A DNA stretch of 64,000 bases, taken from positions 27,867 through 91,866 of the forward strand of contig VDMD01000099.1 in the NCBI GenBank assembly GCA_007026445.1. Direction: 5' to 3'. The notes below the pieces were generated by a model. That model did no database searches. It saw nothing but the letters and a program-made list of their open reading frames with translations, and was not told the origin of the DNA. The translations under genes were made by a program, and so were the position numbers. Origin of the DNA: Schizophyllum amplum (lineage: Eukaryota; Basidiomycota; Agaricomycetes; Agaricales; Schizophyllaceae). Position 1 is the stretch's first letter; the number at the start of each line of letters is the position of its first letter. This document shows, piece by piece, positions 43,363-55,090 of the stretch.

Positions 43363-44596
43363 TCATTTCTCCAGATCCTTTCTTTTCAACTCGGCCCACC
43401 GTTGAACTCTCGCATAGCAAGAACAGATCATTCGTGACCTGAGCGAGGGTAAGTATACAATGAGAGACTGATGCGCGTAACTCACATTCACATAAGTATT
43501 GGGTCGTAGTCCTGGTTCTGCCCAAATCCTTCCGCATCTCGCGCTGGCAGCTCTCCCAGGAGCCTCCCGCTGGCAGCTCTCCCAGGAGCCTCCCGAAAAT
43601 ATGTCCATCAAAGAGTCCCAAAAATGCCGCCGCAAAAGCTGATGCCGCCTCAAATATGAAGGGGCGCACGTATCGCAAAGCACGCGATGCACTGGTGGGA
43701 CCTTCGTCAAGATGGCGCGGAGCTCGAAGGTGCGGCGATCGAAAGCCTCCTCTCTGTGATCCAACAAGGCCACCCGACATATATCGGAAGAGGCGCACCG
43801 CGCCATCGCTGGCACCGGGCAATACATGCGCCACACAAGATCTATCCACCACAGCTTGTACTCGTGCCACATCTTGACCTCGTCGGCGTGGGGGCGAAGT
43901 TGCGAACCGCCCGACACGTTGCTAGCGCTCGCAGAGATGAGGACTAACCGAGCGGCGGGGACGAGCCATCTGGCACCGACGGCCAGGGCTGCGTCTACGA
44001 CGACGCGACTAGCTAATCTAGCGGTGCGGGCGTTGTAGGCGTTGTAATGAGCAGGATGATTGAGCTCGTCGTAGCGCGAAAGAGTCGTGGGGTACATGGG
44101 CGACAGACAGTAAAGCGCCTTCCGTCGCCAATACAACGCGCGGTATCGATGGCTCATTTTGAGTATGCCTGCATAGATCCTGTACGACCGCGGGTCTGAA
44201 AGAGGGAGCGAGGGGAGATTGTAAGCGAACCTGTGATGCTGATGAGCCTCACACACAGCTATGGGATGCTGTAGCTTACTTGGCGTCGAAGAGCGCGAGA
44301 AGAAATACCTCTACGTCCACGGGGGGATCGTTCAGGGTGATCAAAGGGTATCCATGGTATGTATCCGCGGTCCGCGAGCGCGGAACGCCGCTGAAGAGAT
44401 CTGCGAACAACAGCGCCCGCTGGCTGAGCTGAAGCTGCGGAACGCGGAAGCCGTAGTCCCCAGCCCGAATAACGATGCACGCGCCGTCGAGCCAGAGTCT
44501 GGTGACCTTTCGGAAACGTTGTTTTGCATGCGATTGCGATCCTGCAGAAGCAGGATCTGACGACAGGGTATGTGACAATGGCAGGGGAGGAATCAT
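43363..44596 (-). CDS. BTB/POZ-domain protein with a frameshifted tail
   Basis: Exon 1 44280-44596 from ATG 44596, 49-bp intron, exon 2 43363-44230; 394 aa as it stands. The BTB fold is clear: RLWLDGACIVIRAGDYGFRV, FADLFSGVP, PPVDVEVFLLALFDAK, then KMSHRYRALYWRRKALYCLS and MYPTTLSRY. BTB proteins dimerise and often recruit cullin-3 ligases. Near the end a 26-bp direct duplication (units at about 43543-43594) follows GGSWESCQ. Without it the frame would read REMRKDLGRTRTTTQYL; with it the tail is scrambled. The gene is therefore either recently damaged or has a new C-terminus. Confidence 0.65.
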
Positions 44597-44599
44597 ACG

Positions 44600-45227
44600 G
44601 GAAATGTAGCAGAGGTCAAGAGGCGCCTGCAGGAGTCCACGAGGCCGCCGTCGATGAGAAGGCGGTAGATATCGTGACTTGATTGAATGCTAGCCGGATT
44701 GGTGCCGCAAATAAGCGCCAAGGACAGCTGTGTAGCTGTGCTTCTATCCAGAAGGTGAGAAAGCGGCTTCACAGAGAGAGCATATGAATACTATTGTGCA
44801 GACGTACGGAGAGTGCAGGGTTGTCCCAGCTGACTTTCGCCTCCGAAGCAATGGCTGCTTATTGGCCGATGAGCTTGAATTTTGGCCGGAGAGCCGGCGA
44901 TCGAGCAGCAGCCATGCATGGATATTGGGGATTGAATGAACGCGAAAAAATCGATTCATGGGCAACGAGTCTGACGACCAAAACCTCGGTGACGGTCGAG
45001 ACCAAGTCCCAGATTGAAAAGGGATCTTCGCTCAGAACATGCGACGGGCCGGGCCGGCCGACGCTCCTCCCAAATTGGGCCTCTCTTTTGTTTCCTGCCA
45101 TGTACTTCCTCCGGTCGTCAGGTTCTGTGACTGTCATGGCTAACCATACATCTGAAACTGTGCCCGCATCGACAAAGACCAGTGGGCAGGACCGCCGGAC
45201 AATAAGACTCGTCAGATGACCTTGCTG
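44600..45227. other. duplicated intergenic DNA, no gene seen
   Basis: Mirror of about 8250-8880. The frames here are not kept between arms. Confidence 0.5.
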
Positions 45228-45234
45228 TATAAAA
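45228..45234 (+). promoter_or_regulatory. TATA box of the 145-aa gene (right copy)
   Basis: TATAAAAGGGCC, about 136 bp before the ATG, conserved with the left arm. Confidence 0.55.
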
Positions 45235-45369
45235 GGGCCCTGGCACGGCTTCTCTGCTTATCGCCCACGCCCATCTCTCAGGTCCTCATTTTCCGAGCCC
45301 AACCGCAGCGTACTTCTTCCCTGGCTTCTCACTCGTCTCAGTGAACGAGCATCCCAAACGCGACCTACC

Positions 45370-45855
45370 ATGGATAGCGCTATGACTTCTCCCGCTGCGA
45401 GTGATCAGCAGTCGACGGGTCTGAAGATCCGTATCCCAGCGCGCAAGGACTGGCCGAGCAATCAGCCGCGCAAGGTGGCCGGCGGCTCGCGTGTGCAGCG
45501 CGCGATACAACGTACCGCAAGCGTACAGGACCCCGGGAATCATGAGCAGGTGCGTGTACTCACTGCGCAGGCATCGCTTGATCTGACCTAGACTCAGCCG
45601 CGCCACGAACCCCTCCAAACTGCGTCCTCCCTCCCGTCCCTTCCATCCTCAGCTCCCCTGAATCCATCCCCTCAGACGTATCCTTCGTCGTACCAGAACT
45701 CGGCTGCACCTGTCTGGGGATTTGGCTTCGCCTCGCCGACGCCATCATTTTCCTCTTCGGTGTCGAGCTATGGCGATTCCAGCTCCTCCGGAGGCCAACA
45801 CTCTTACTCCACAGCTCTCGCCTCTGATGATGCGATGGACGTCGACATGGACTGA
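45370..45855 (+). CDS. 145-aa Ser/Pro-rich protein, right-arm copy
   Basis: Exons 45370-45549 and 45598-45855 with a 48-bp intron (GTGCGT...CTCAG), phase 0. The N-terminus has DSAMTSPAASDQQSTGLKIR, a basic middle (IPARKDWPSNQPRKVAGG), then a Ser/Tyr/Pro-rich region (FGFASPTPSFSSSVSSYGD) and an acidic end (DDAMDVDMD). No family is recognised. Conservation of exon sizes, frame and TATA box across two diverged arms is the best evidence that it is a real gene. Confidence 0.75.
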
Positions 45856-46094
45856 GCCGTGCTTACATAGATCGAGCTGCAGAAGCGCTTCTCGTCGTAC
45901 CCATGACATGTCATCGGGCGCCGTACCATACCAGAGCTCCTGATACTCCTCGTACCACGAGTAGATACTCTGTATGTAGCTCAATACCATCTCCACATGC
46001 TAAGTGAACTACGACGGTTCACTGTACGTCGAAAAGGAGCAGATGCAATTGTCTAATTCACCTGTGTGGGGTTTTCATCACTGACGCGGCGCCC

Positions 46095-47830
46095 CTACTC
46101 CGTAGAACCACTCTCCGTATCGGATTGGCGACGAGATGCCCTCCGAACTTTATGGGCCACGTCATACCATGCAGCTGAACTCTCCGGACTCTCGTGGGCA
46201 TAGATGCAGCCTAGCGTCATAGCAGGAAAGATACTGGCCAGAAACCGCACTATGCCTTCCATATCTTCGCGGGGTGATATATCCTGCACGTCCAGCTGGA
46301 CAGCTCGATCTTCGAGCACTTCGTGGTCCTCAAGATGGATCGGTTCGGGTACCTGCCATAAGTCGAGCGGTATGCTGAGACTACTGAGCCCGGGGCAGCG
46401 AGTAGCGATGGGCACCAGTCCCGCGAGTGTCACGCACGACATGCCTCTTGTCGCGCGATTGGCAAAGCCGAGGGCTGTCAATCCTGGCCACATCGTAGTG
46501 AGAACATCCACCGCGCCATTGATGTCTGCGCCTTCGTGGTTGTAATAGACATTCATCGTCGAGATATTGGGGAAGGCGCGCAGATCCGAGAAGAGCTTGC
46601 GAGGGGGGATATCGCCACCGCGGCCTGTCGTGACACGGAGCGTGGTGAGCGAGTTGCAGTCGATGCGGTCGCGCAAGAGCCGGAAGAAACGTCTGGCTTC
46701 GAGTTGCCCGGCTTCCCGCTTCCCTTCGTCGATCGAGTCTCTTGAGCGCAAGTCGTAGTGTTGCAGTTCGTGCAGGCGCAACGGCTCTGAGGACATGACT
46801 TGCAGGACCTTGTAAGCATGGTCCAGACCATGCGTCTCTGATAGCCGGAGAGTGCGCAGCGCGCGGAACCCGGGCGCGGGCGCGGGTGCCTTGCTTGGGA
46901 CGGGGCCAGGGAAGTAGAACAGGTGGAGCTCTTCGAGAAAGACGAGGTGTCGGAGGTGAGGGATCGCCTTGTAGTCTCTGCCGGGGGAGATAGACAGAGA
47001 GCGGATATGGGAGATGGGGGCGAAGACACCGAGAGTCTCGATAGGGATACAGGCATAGTAGTCGTGAACCATCGCGAGAACGACGTCGGAGCCGTTATCG
47101 CTCGCTTGTACCTCGGTATCGACTCCGTCAAGGGTCGTCTCGGTCGCCCAGCCGATGTGCAAGGTGTGCACGTTAGGGAGGATGGGCCCCTTTTGAAGAG
47201 CGCAGCGCAAGAGACGTTCGTCGATCAGTGGGTGCACTCCTGGCTTATGATTCCGGTCCTTGAGCACCTTAATCCGGGCGGCATAGCTGAGGAATCTGGA
47301 GTACTCGACGTCCGTCAGATTATCGTCAGGGCCTTGCAAGGTGAGAAGCTGCATTGCGCGTCAATCAACACGGGAAAGGATAGGGCCATGTGAAAATTGC
47401 TCACCAGCCGGTTGACATGAACGCTGTACATGTATGGCATCCCGAACCTATTGTCGGCTGTGCGGATAGGATGACACAGCGTACGTTTGATGCGCTTCTC
47501 TTCGATGCGCGGGAGGATGCGGAAGAGATTCGTGATTGTGTTTTGCTTTTCCCACAACACATCGAGTGCGACGTCGCTGACGGCCCGATTGACGGTAGCA
47601 AGGCGGAGGAGGTCGGCACGGCCATCCTTGGTGGCAAGCAGGGTCCTGCAGACCTCGAGGAATATGTCGTATACCGAGACGAAGATCGACCCTATGGAGT
47701 TTTCTGACTTGAGCGGCGAGACGGTGTCACCAGCGAGCGACTGCTCCGGCAGGGCGTTCATGTCCGCGATCGCGGCAAGGTGCATAACCTGAGACGCAGA
47801 AGCTGAGCTGATAGCGTCGAAAGGTTCCAT
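46095..47830 (-). CDS. F-box/LRR-like protein, type A, intact
   Basis: Exon 1 47405-47830, 56-bp intron (GTGAGC...TGCAG), exon 2 46095-47348; 559 aa. The start ATG (MEPFDAISS) is shared in position with the 55-kb paralogue. The F-box-like region is SVYDIFLEVCRTLLATKDG and SDVALDVLWEKQNTITNLF. The body is leucine-rich (FRALRTLRLSETHGLDHAYK, FSDLRAFPNISTMNVYYNHE, VRFLASIFPAMTLGCIY). It is probably a substrate receptor of an SCF ligase by family analogy. The same exon junction (RL|LLTL) occurs in every F-box copy of the window. A coiled-coil gene follows upstream on the same strand, as at 55-58 kb. Confidence 0.8.
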
Positions 47831-47999
47831 GCTTTTCTGTGAAGGTCTTGACAGCGCAGGGTTTGTCGGAATGGGAGGAGGCGAGGAGTCAGTTCGAGAG
47901 CCCGCCGAAGAGCGCGTGGATGCAGGAGCGAAGGAGAAGAATTTGAGCTCCGGCTTTATATGCAGCTGACAATGGCGGGCGGCGTGAGATGGCCTCGTG

Positions 48000-48125
48000 T
48001 CTGAGAACAAAGGACAGGTAATATTGACGGTGTTCAACGAACAAAGAAACAAATGTCGATCACCGACAGGCCACGTCAGGTGATTAAAATCCCACGATCA
48101 CGATGCCAGAAGTCGAACCTCGTGC
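48000..48125 (-). promoter_or_regulatory. conserved upstream block of type-A F-box genes (copy 2)
   Basis: Shares GGACAGGTAATATTGACGG, AACAAAGAAAC, GATCACCGACAGGCCAC and CAGGTGATTAAAATCCCACG with the block at 7.1-7.2 kb. A TATA-like CTTTATATG lies at about 47955 between it and the gene. Confidence 0.6.
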
Positions 48126-48598
48126 GTTACATATGCGTTGAACTTTCAGGCGCGTTCCCGGCTTGGACTGATCGTGTGGCAATGATAATTGTAGCCTGGG
48201 CATGGAGTGAGGATGCTTTACAGACATGATAAGAGACGGGTATGAGAAGGATTCGGGAGTTTCTATAGAGTCGGAGACAAAATACAACAAATCGATGAAG
48301 CAGGACAATCAAGAAGGGTGGGAGCGAGCCACATAGAAAGAGATACAAGTAAGGTACAGGTAAGACACAACGGGACGCAGAGTAATATGCAAATGCAAGA
48401 AAGCACGGACGATACAAGATGTAGAAAGTGACAACAAGAGATAGTAGTAGTGACAGCAAGAGATAGTTGGGCAATCAAGAGATACAACGATAGATGAGAG
48501 GCCGAGAAAGATCAGAGTCCATAAAATCCGCGGGGAGTGACGCGCTTGAAGTAGGCAAACGATCGTCTGCAGTGAATGAGCCATCAGGGCGCTCGCGC
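48126..48598. other. intergenic region with AGAGATA-type repeats
   Basis: Loose repeats of ACAGCAAGAGATAGT and TACAAGTAAGGTACAGGT between about 48260 and 48480. No gene is seen; the long minus-strand frames are hydrophobic repeat translations. Confidence 0.5.
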
Positions 48599-51500
48599 CT
48601 ACGCCTCGTCGTTCTCGATGTCCTTGACGTCAGCCTTCTTTGCGTTGCGCCTAGAGCATCTGCGGCGAATCGATAGCATCAGTATACGTCGAAACCGGCT
48701 CAGCGGGAAAACACTGTAGGACTTACATCTGACAAACCGTCCCCGGCCCAAGATGACTAGGGTAGTAGCGGGGACTCTTCAGATGAGTCTGCGTACGCTT
48801 GCACTGAAGCAAAGAGTTAATGAAGTGCATGTATATCGAGGCCTCAGTGTCAACGCATGCAAGAGAAAACAAGAATGACAACGAAGCTATGAAAGGCAGC
48901 ACAAGACCTACCTGAGCACACAAGCGCTCGCCGCGCTCGTTTGTAGGAAAGTCTGTGACCTTTCTACTGGAATAAGCTTTATGGCGTCAGACTATGGTCG
49001 TTATACAGAAGAGGAATACGCGTACGCCGACGAATGACTCCGCTGGACGAGTTTGTGGTTAAGCGGGTCTTCTCTGTCAGAGGAAAGCGCGGCTTTTCCG
49101 CAACGCGAACCTTCCCTCGACGAGAGTCGCGCGCTACAGCCGGAGCGGACGCGGAAGATGCTGCAGCGGTCAGTAGGGATTCTTCGATCCCCTTCGGCAC
49201 GCGCGGGCGATGGATGCGCTTGGTATACGTTGGAAGGTCTTCGTCCATGGTCGATGACCCACGCTGGTTGGCCGTCGGCTGCTGTGCCGCGCTCGTCGGA
49301 TGTCCTGCCTCTCTTACAGACGCAATGCGCTTTCGAGTCAAAGAGCGGTCCACTGCCACCGGGCTGCGCTTCCGCTTTTGAGCAGAGTCAACGGACGAGG
49401 GCTGATGCATAGCCCTCCCACGCGGCGCATCGTCTGCTTCCCCGTAAGCCCTAGACTTCCACCCATGCGCCCTCGAATTCTGACTAGCCGGCGATGCGCG
49501 AGCAGGAAGGGCATGTGTATTTGCTGAAGGAGACGCTGGCGACGCAGGCGTGAAGAGCGTCCTGGCGCGAGAGGCAGAACGCGCGGCGTGAGAGGCAGAA
49601 TCCGCGAGCATTCTGGAGTGAGAGGCAGCCTCCGCGATGGCATCACGATTCGGCTGCGCCCGGCGAGAAGTGCCATGGGAGGGCGACGGGATCTCGCCAG
49701 AGCGCGTCAAGATCTCGTCAGACCGTCCCGAGATGCCGGCATGGGGCAGAGTACCAGTGAAGGGAGCAGGCGAACTTTCAGGGCAGGCCAAAGTGGGGAG
49801 ATTGAACGCAGTGGCAGGATCGTCGAGAGAGCCGTGGTCCTCCGGCGTAGTAGATCGCATGTCGTTCGCGGTGGATTCCATCTCCTTCGCGGTATAGCCT
49901 CCGTGCTTCGCACCACGGTGGATCTGCGATATCGCTGATGCATGGCATGCCAGGGTCGTCGAAGGTCCCGAAGTGGGCGCCAAGGACGCCGGGATGGGTG
50001 TCGAGTCGGTCACCTCGTGCTGTGAAGACGTCAAGGATGGCGACATCGTCGAGCCTGTGGGCGCCATCGAGAATGACAGCGCCGCCGAGGATGGGGATGG
50101 ATGAGCAGTGGATCCGACCACGGCTGGGAGCGTCTTCTTGCCGATAATGGCGTGTATGCCGATCATCTGCAGGGAGAGTTCTTGGGCGTTTGCTTCGGCT
50201 TCCGCCGTACGACCTTCAGCTTCCGCCGCACGGTCCTGAGCAGCAGCTGCCCGAGCTTCAGCTTCCGCTGCACGGGCCTCGGCTTCCGCCGCACGGGCCT
50301 CGACTTCCGCCACACGGTCCTGAACAGCAGCCACGCGAGCGTTCGTTCGTAAAGCAGCTCGGTCAGAGATTCGTATAGCATCCTGCGGCAAGCGGTCAGC
50401 GCGTAGTCAAGGGGTAGGATACATGCGGACCTGGGCCGTAGAGAGCTCGGTCCTGGTGGCGGCGAGGTCGGCGGTCTTCATGGTGAGGTCATTCCGCGTG
50501 GTGACAAGCTCAGTCCGTGTGGCAGCGAGCTCGTTCCTTGTTGTGGCGAGCTCGGTCTTTGTGGCGACGAGGCTCGTGTTTTGTTCAGCGAGCTCGGACT
50601 CCCTCGTGGCCAGCTGAGCGACCTTAGCAACGAGCTCAGCGTCCTGCCTGGCGAGCTCGGCGCCCTGCTCGGCGAGCTCGGCATCCTTCGTGTCCAAAAG
50701 GACATCCCTCGCCTGAAGCTCGACGTCCTTCGCCTGAATTTCGACGTCTCGTGCTTTCAGATCGGTGTTCCTCTCGTCTAGCTCTCTGCGCGTCGTTTCC
50801 ATCTCTCCTTGCGTCGCCTCCAGCTCCACGCGGATCGACTCGAACTCCCCACGCGTCGACTCCAGCTCCCCACGCGTCGCTTCCAGCATTCCTTGCGTCG
50901 CCTTCAGAGCCGCCTCTGCCGTGTCGAGACGTAGAGCCCTGACCTGCGATGCGTTATCGGCCACCCGTGCCGCTTCCTGAGCTGTCTGTAGGTCGCTGTG
51001 AGCCGTTTGGAAGTCGACCCGTATCGCCTGAAGGTCGACCTGAGCCGCCTGGAGGTTGTCCTGGGCCGCATGTCAGTATAGGTAAGCGCACATCAACACG
51101 GTAGCCTCATCGGGACGCGGCCACGCACCTTGACTTGCTCGAGCTCGGCCCTGAGGGCCTCCTTCTGCTTCCTCTCTTCGCCCAGCGTATCCTTCGTCGC
51201 CTTCGACTCCCCCTTTAGCGAATCCCTTTCCTGCTTCAGCACATCCCTCTCCTCCATCATCGTGTCCCTCTCCTGCTTCCACGCGTCCCTCTCCCTCTTC
51301 ATCGCCTCCCTCCCCGCTTCCACGATCTCCCTCCCCGCTTCCAGCTCCTCGACGCGCTTCGCGAGCTTCCCATTGCGGCGCTTGAGCACGTCGAGGCCCG
51401 CTTGGCCGCGGGAGTTCGCGCGATAGAGGGAGGCGAGGGCTGCTTCGAGCTCTTCGACGGATCGGGGTGTCGTGTCGGCATGAAGGGAGGGTGTCTGCGA

Positions 51501-51875
51501 GGAATGGGAGAGTGCCGTCTGCGAGGAATGAGGGAGAGGTGTCTGCGCGCTGTGGGGCAGGGAGGGCGTCTGCGCGTCTTGAGGCAGGGATGTCGTAGTG
51601 CTCTGCGGAGAATGGGTCGGGCGTGGGCTGCTCGTTGCACGTGTATCGATGATCATCGCGCCGTGGTTTGCGCTGCTCGTCGCGTCTTCGTCGCTCATCG
51701 TGTCGTCGCGCGTGTCTTTCGTCGTGTCATGGACGCGCGCTCTGCCCCTCGCGTCATCGACGCGCGCTATGCTCGTCGCGTCGTCTTCGCGCGCTTTGCT
51801 TGTCACGCCATCGACGCATGCGCTGCTCCTCCTATCGTGGACGCGTCGTTGATCCGTACTACTACCGGGCGACAT
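48599..51875 (-). CDS. long coiled-coil protein with a C-terminal GATA-like zinc finger
   Basis: Six exons: 51129-51875, 50431-51060, 49007-50382, 48912-48966, 48727-48803, 48599-48659; 981 aa, phases all close. After a Ser/Thr-rich N-terminus, residues about 130-500 are heptad-like coiled coil (LEAALASLYRANSRGQ, ELDERNTDLKARDVEIQAKD, VEARAAEAEARAAEAEARAA). A Ser/Pro/Ala-rich linker with basic KRKRSPVAVDRSLTRKR follows. The end reads RLCAQCKRTQTHLKSP and then GPGTVCQICSRRNAKK, i.e. C-x2-C-x22-C-x2-C with the T-x-T of GATA fingers. The loop is longer than in standard GATA fingers, so this is called GATA-like. The intron at 48967-49006 is only 40 nt but is needed for the frame. A nuclear DNA-binding role is inferred. 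Confidence 0.72.
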
Positions 51876-52709
51876 CCTGGAACGTTGGCCGGTGTGGGAT
51901 GAGAATAGGCGCCCAGGCGCGCCGCCGAGAAACGTTTGCCTGTGTGAGTTGAGGATAACCGATGGGGGATGAATTCAGGCGCCGAGGCGCGGTGAGAGGA
52001 GTCAGGACCCAAGGCCTTAGGCGATCGACAAGAATTGTGCGGCGCCGGAGGACGCGAGAAGTGTCGAGGACGAGGGAAAGACAGAACGTGTATCGGAGGA
52101 GAATGAGCGGAGAATCAGCGTCCCGTCATGAGGTCTACAGGCCTGACATGCGGTGTGCCAGGCCCCAGTTACCATTCAGTTTAAGCTTTCACGGTCAGGC
52201 GGTGAATATTGAATAGGAACATGAAAGCGCGCGCGGCAATAAGTAGGAAACGGGGCGGTTGCCGAGGGAGATGACGGTCTGCAAGCCGAAGTAAGTGATT
52301 GCCCACAGAAGGCAAGACATGGAGAACTGCCCGTCGCCGAAGAAGGCGTGGATGACGATCTGCGGAGAGGTACGATGGTAACACACAAAAACATTAGAGT
52401 CCTGATTCTGAACGCCTGGCATGACTGTCACATACAGCAATTCACGAAATGCAGCGTGACGCAGAACGTACATGACACTCACAACAAACGACAGAGGACA
52501 CGACCATCGCAATGAAGGTCGTTGATCACAAACGATGGTGGCTGGTCACAGACGCACGTGATTTCACGCTCAACAGTTTAAAAATTTTGCGGGTCCGACC
52601 AATCGCGCCTCGTCTCTACCCACCATAACCTCTCTTTCGACCATCGCTGTGGCACCTTCCCCCAAAATGCGGGTCTCTTCTCTCTTCATCATACTTGTCT
52701 TTCTTCGTC
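51876..52709. other. intergenic region with one hydrophobic exon-like fragment
   Basis: A minus-strand piece at about 52200-52360, preceded by a good acceptor (TCTCCGCAG), reads IVIHAFFGDGQFSMSCLLWA and then TYFGLQTVISLGNRP. It may be a leftover exon of a membrane protein, but no partner exons are seen. Confidence 0.4.
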
Positions 52710-54594
52710 ATGTCTTCAGCCGACGAGTCTGACGACTGCGCGCTCCTCACTTCCTTGGCCCGAATCCTCCGCCAAAAACTGGCCACAGCTCGAGACATCG
52801 ACTATGCTAGTAAGGAGATCAAGTCTGTTCTCCGCCATAGACGGCCCTTCCAGTGTCTGGAGCCATTCCCATCTCAACTGGAAAACTCTCGAACGAGAGG
52901 ACGAGCGCTGGCAGATGTGCTCTGACACCGCCCACAACGCTGTCCTCGGCCTACACGCACTCAGCGACCTTCTTGGAATCGTAAATGAGCACCCAGAGCG
53001 CGTCGCGCCCCTTCCGAGGTCCTTCATTGAACCCCACGTGCGCAAACTGTGGCACCCAATCGTCTCCTGGCTGGACTTCCTGCACCCCGTGCACCATTTA
53101 AACACCCCCAGGATGAAGCACGTCCCCCTCTCCGCCATCGCCGGCGCCTTCTACGCGCTCTTCTCCGTCAAACCCGCGCTCCGCGACCTTTTTGACCAAA
53201 CGCCGCACGTCCACCAGTTGGCCTTCGATCTTTTGCTCCGCGTCGACGATTACTGCGTGGTCTCCGAGGCCCTCGCGCGCGAGGATAATTTTTACCCGCT
53301 GTTTGGTGTGCTGAAGCCTGCATTGCTCCTGTCGGATGGCTTCGCCCGGATTATCCCTATGCGGCTAGTCCCCGACTCCCGCGCGTTGGACGTCATCCTG
53401 CCCATAGTCGGCGGCCGCCTCCGCCGCCTACACCGCTGCTGCCTGCGCATGGTGCGCCTGTTGGTGGACGCGTGCCCCCCGGGGATGGACATCAGCCTGA
53501 CGACGAGGTGGGCTCAAGAGCTATGAATCAACTGACGGTCATTGCGATCTTCATCAGCCCGTCCCTACCTGTGCCGTGCCGAGTCCGGGATGTGGTGATG
53601 TCAACTTCTTTGACGAGGCAGGCGCTGCAGGTCGCGAGTGCCAGGCGCTGTTTGGGATGTGGCACCAGGCGAGTGGCACTGATAGGCGGTCGCTGGTTTG
53701 GGCGCTGAAGGATGGGGTCTTCAATGCTTCTTTTTCTGATGCTTTATCGGGTGTTTCCGACGTCGGCGATGGATAACATCTTGCGCTGGATCGCGCACCG
53801 CGCACCAGGGGATGTACGTGAACGTGCTTCGCGCGCTGTATCCGGGGGGCAAGGTAACTCGGTTTGGGATACATGACATCGATGTGTCACTACGCGAGCA
53901 AATAGAAGTTCTGTACTCGTCGTTCAGCAAGGTCTGCGCGAATACCAAGGTGCGTGTTCGTCGGTCGCCTGATCCTGACCCGCATCTCACCATCTATCTA
54001 GTGCACGACCTCGGACCAGCGCAGATCAGGCGCGCGGCAAGCTCCGTCGTAGTATGTGTCTCACGACGTGTTACTGCTCTAAATATTGCCAGAGGAAGGA
54101 TTTGAAGTCGCACGCGCCGAGTTGCCGCTCGGTCCAGGCAACAACGCAAGATGGTAAGTACGTCGCCACCACTCGACCAAGCCCTCGCTGACCACCACGT
54201 CCACAGCCTCATGCGGATACTTAACCGCCGTCGACCTCACCCCCCTTGACATGCGCTTCCAAACCCTCTGCACACGCGCGCCTACATCCGCAGCCATCTC
54301 TCCCACCTCCGTGCTGACCTCCCACCGACAAACACCGTCGACTATCATATGCTCGTCAACTTCACCACCTCCCCGACCAGTCACGCTTTGGCGCCACAGA
54401 CGAAGCGCCGCTCGGAGAAGGAGCCCTTTTTGCTTGTGACGGCGCACATCTGTGGGTGGGGCCAAGCATATGAATATCCGTCGACGTTGAAGGCGTGTAT
54501 TGCGCCGGTGCGCTACATACTGGATGGATACGTACCGATTGTGGATGGGTGGGCGAAGCCGGGCGGGCAGTGGACGAGCGACGTGGGTGAGTAG
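52710..54594 (+). pseudogene. MYND-family paralogue with broken frames
   Basis: Starts at ATG 52710 (MSSADESDDCALLTSL). The body has the same layout as the 26-kb MYND gene (VRKLWHPIVSWLDFL, PHVHQLAFDLLLRVDDYCVV, then NFFDEAGAAGRECQALFG). The finger is visible in pieces: VCANTKC, then MCLTTCYCSKYCQRKDLKSH and APSC. The last part reads GYLTAVDLTPLDMRFQTLC, then YIRSHLSHLRADLPPTNTVD, and ends at TAG 54592-54594. Joining these needs a 31-nt intron at 52810-52840 (too short to be usual), a phase clash near 53510-53630, and single shifts in CG/GC runs near 54030 and 54277. It is either decayed or misassembled at GC runs. Confidence 0.6.
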
Positions 54595-55090
54595 TGATCA
54601 TATCTTTTCTGCAAACAAATGTACTGAAGAGACGCGCAGTGGGATTGTGGTGATTATTGCCACTTGGACGAGACTCTGATAATCGTGCTCGAACATATCG
54701 TGTCAATATGCATATACTGTACTGTACCCCTACTGCCTATATACTACGACTGCCTGCATATAATGCGTTTTCTTGCACTACGACGCGAAGTTGTGTAAGA
54801 AAACGGCCATCTCTCTAGATACGAGCCTCAGGCGGCAGCACTGCATGGGCCCCTCCATGTTAGTGCTGTTGTCGGCGCTCTCCGTCACCCGCGTGCTGGA
54901 CGAGCTCGTCCTCGGCAAAGACGTTTGTACTCCGAGTCAGATTCCGAGTTTGACACGCGTCCAAATTTTCATAGAGAAGTCTCCCGAGGCAGACGTTCAA
55001 TTTATGATTACATCCATGAAGATACCATACGTCGAAGCATGAGCATAACGGTCGAAGTCATTGTCTAATCAGATTGGGAAACACACTTCG
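54595..55090. other. intergenic region, no gene seen
   Basis: A plus-strand frame (54773-55042) lacks motifs and splice support. Confidence 0.45.

Larger units (their letters stand above)
40982..46010. repeat. right arm of the large inverted duplication
   Basis: Reverse-orientation match to 7445-11812. It is longer by several hundred bp because it keeps a full BTB gene plus a second BTB fragment. The arms face inward across about 29 kb that includes the methylesterase, transporter and BRCT genes. Confidence 0.85.

Noticed and set aside
45745..45996. Minus-strand frame MEMVLSYIQSIYSWYEEY antisense to the 145-aa gene
   Set aside because: The left arm has stop codons in the corresponding frame, and it overlaps a better supported gene.
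52195..52512. Hydrophobic minus-strand frame resembling a membrane-protein exon
   Set aside because: Only one exon-like piece with a good acceptor; no partner exons, so listed only as a fragment in the intergenic entry.
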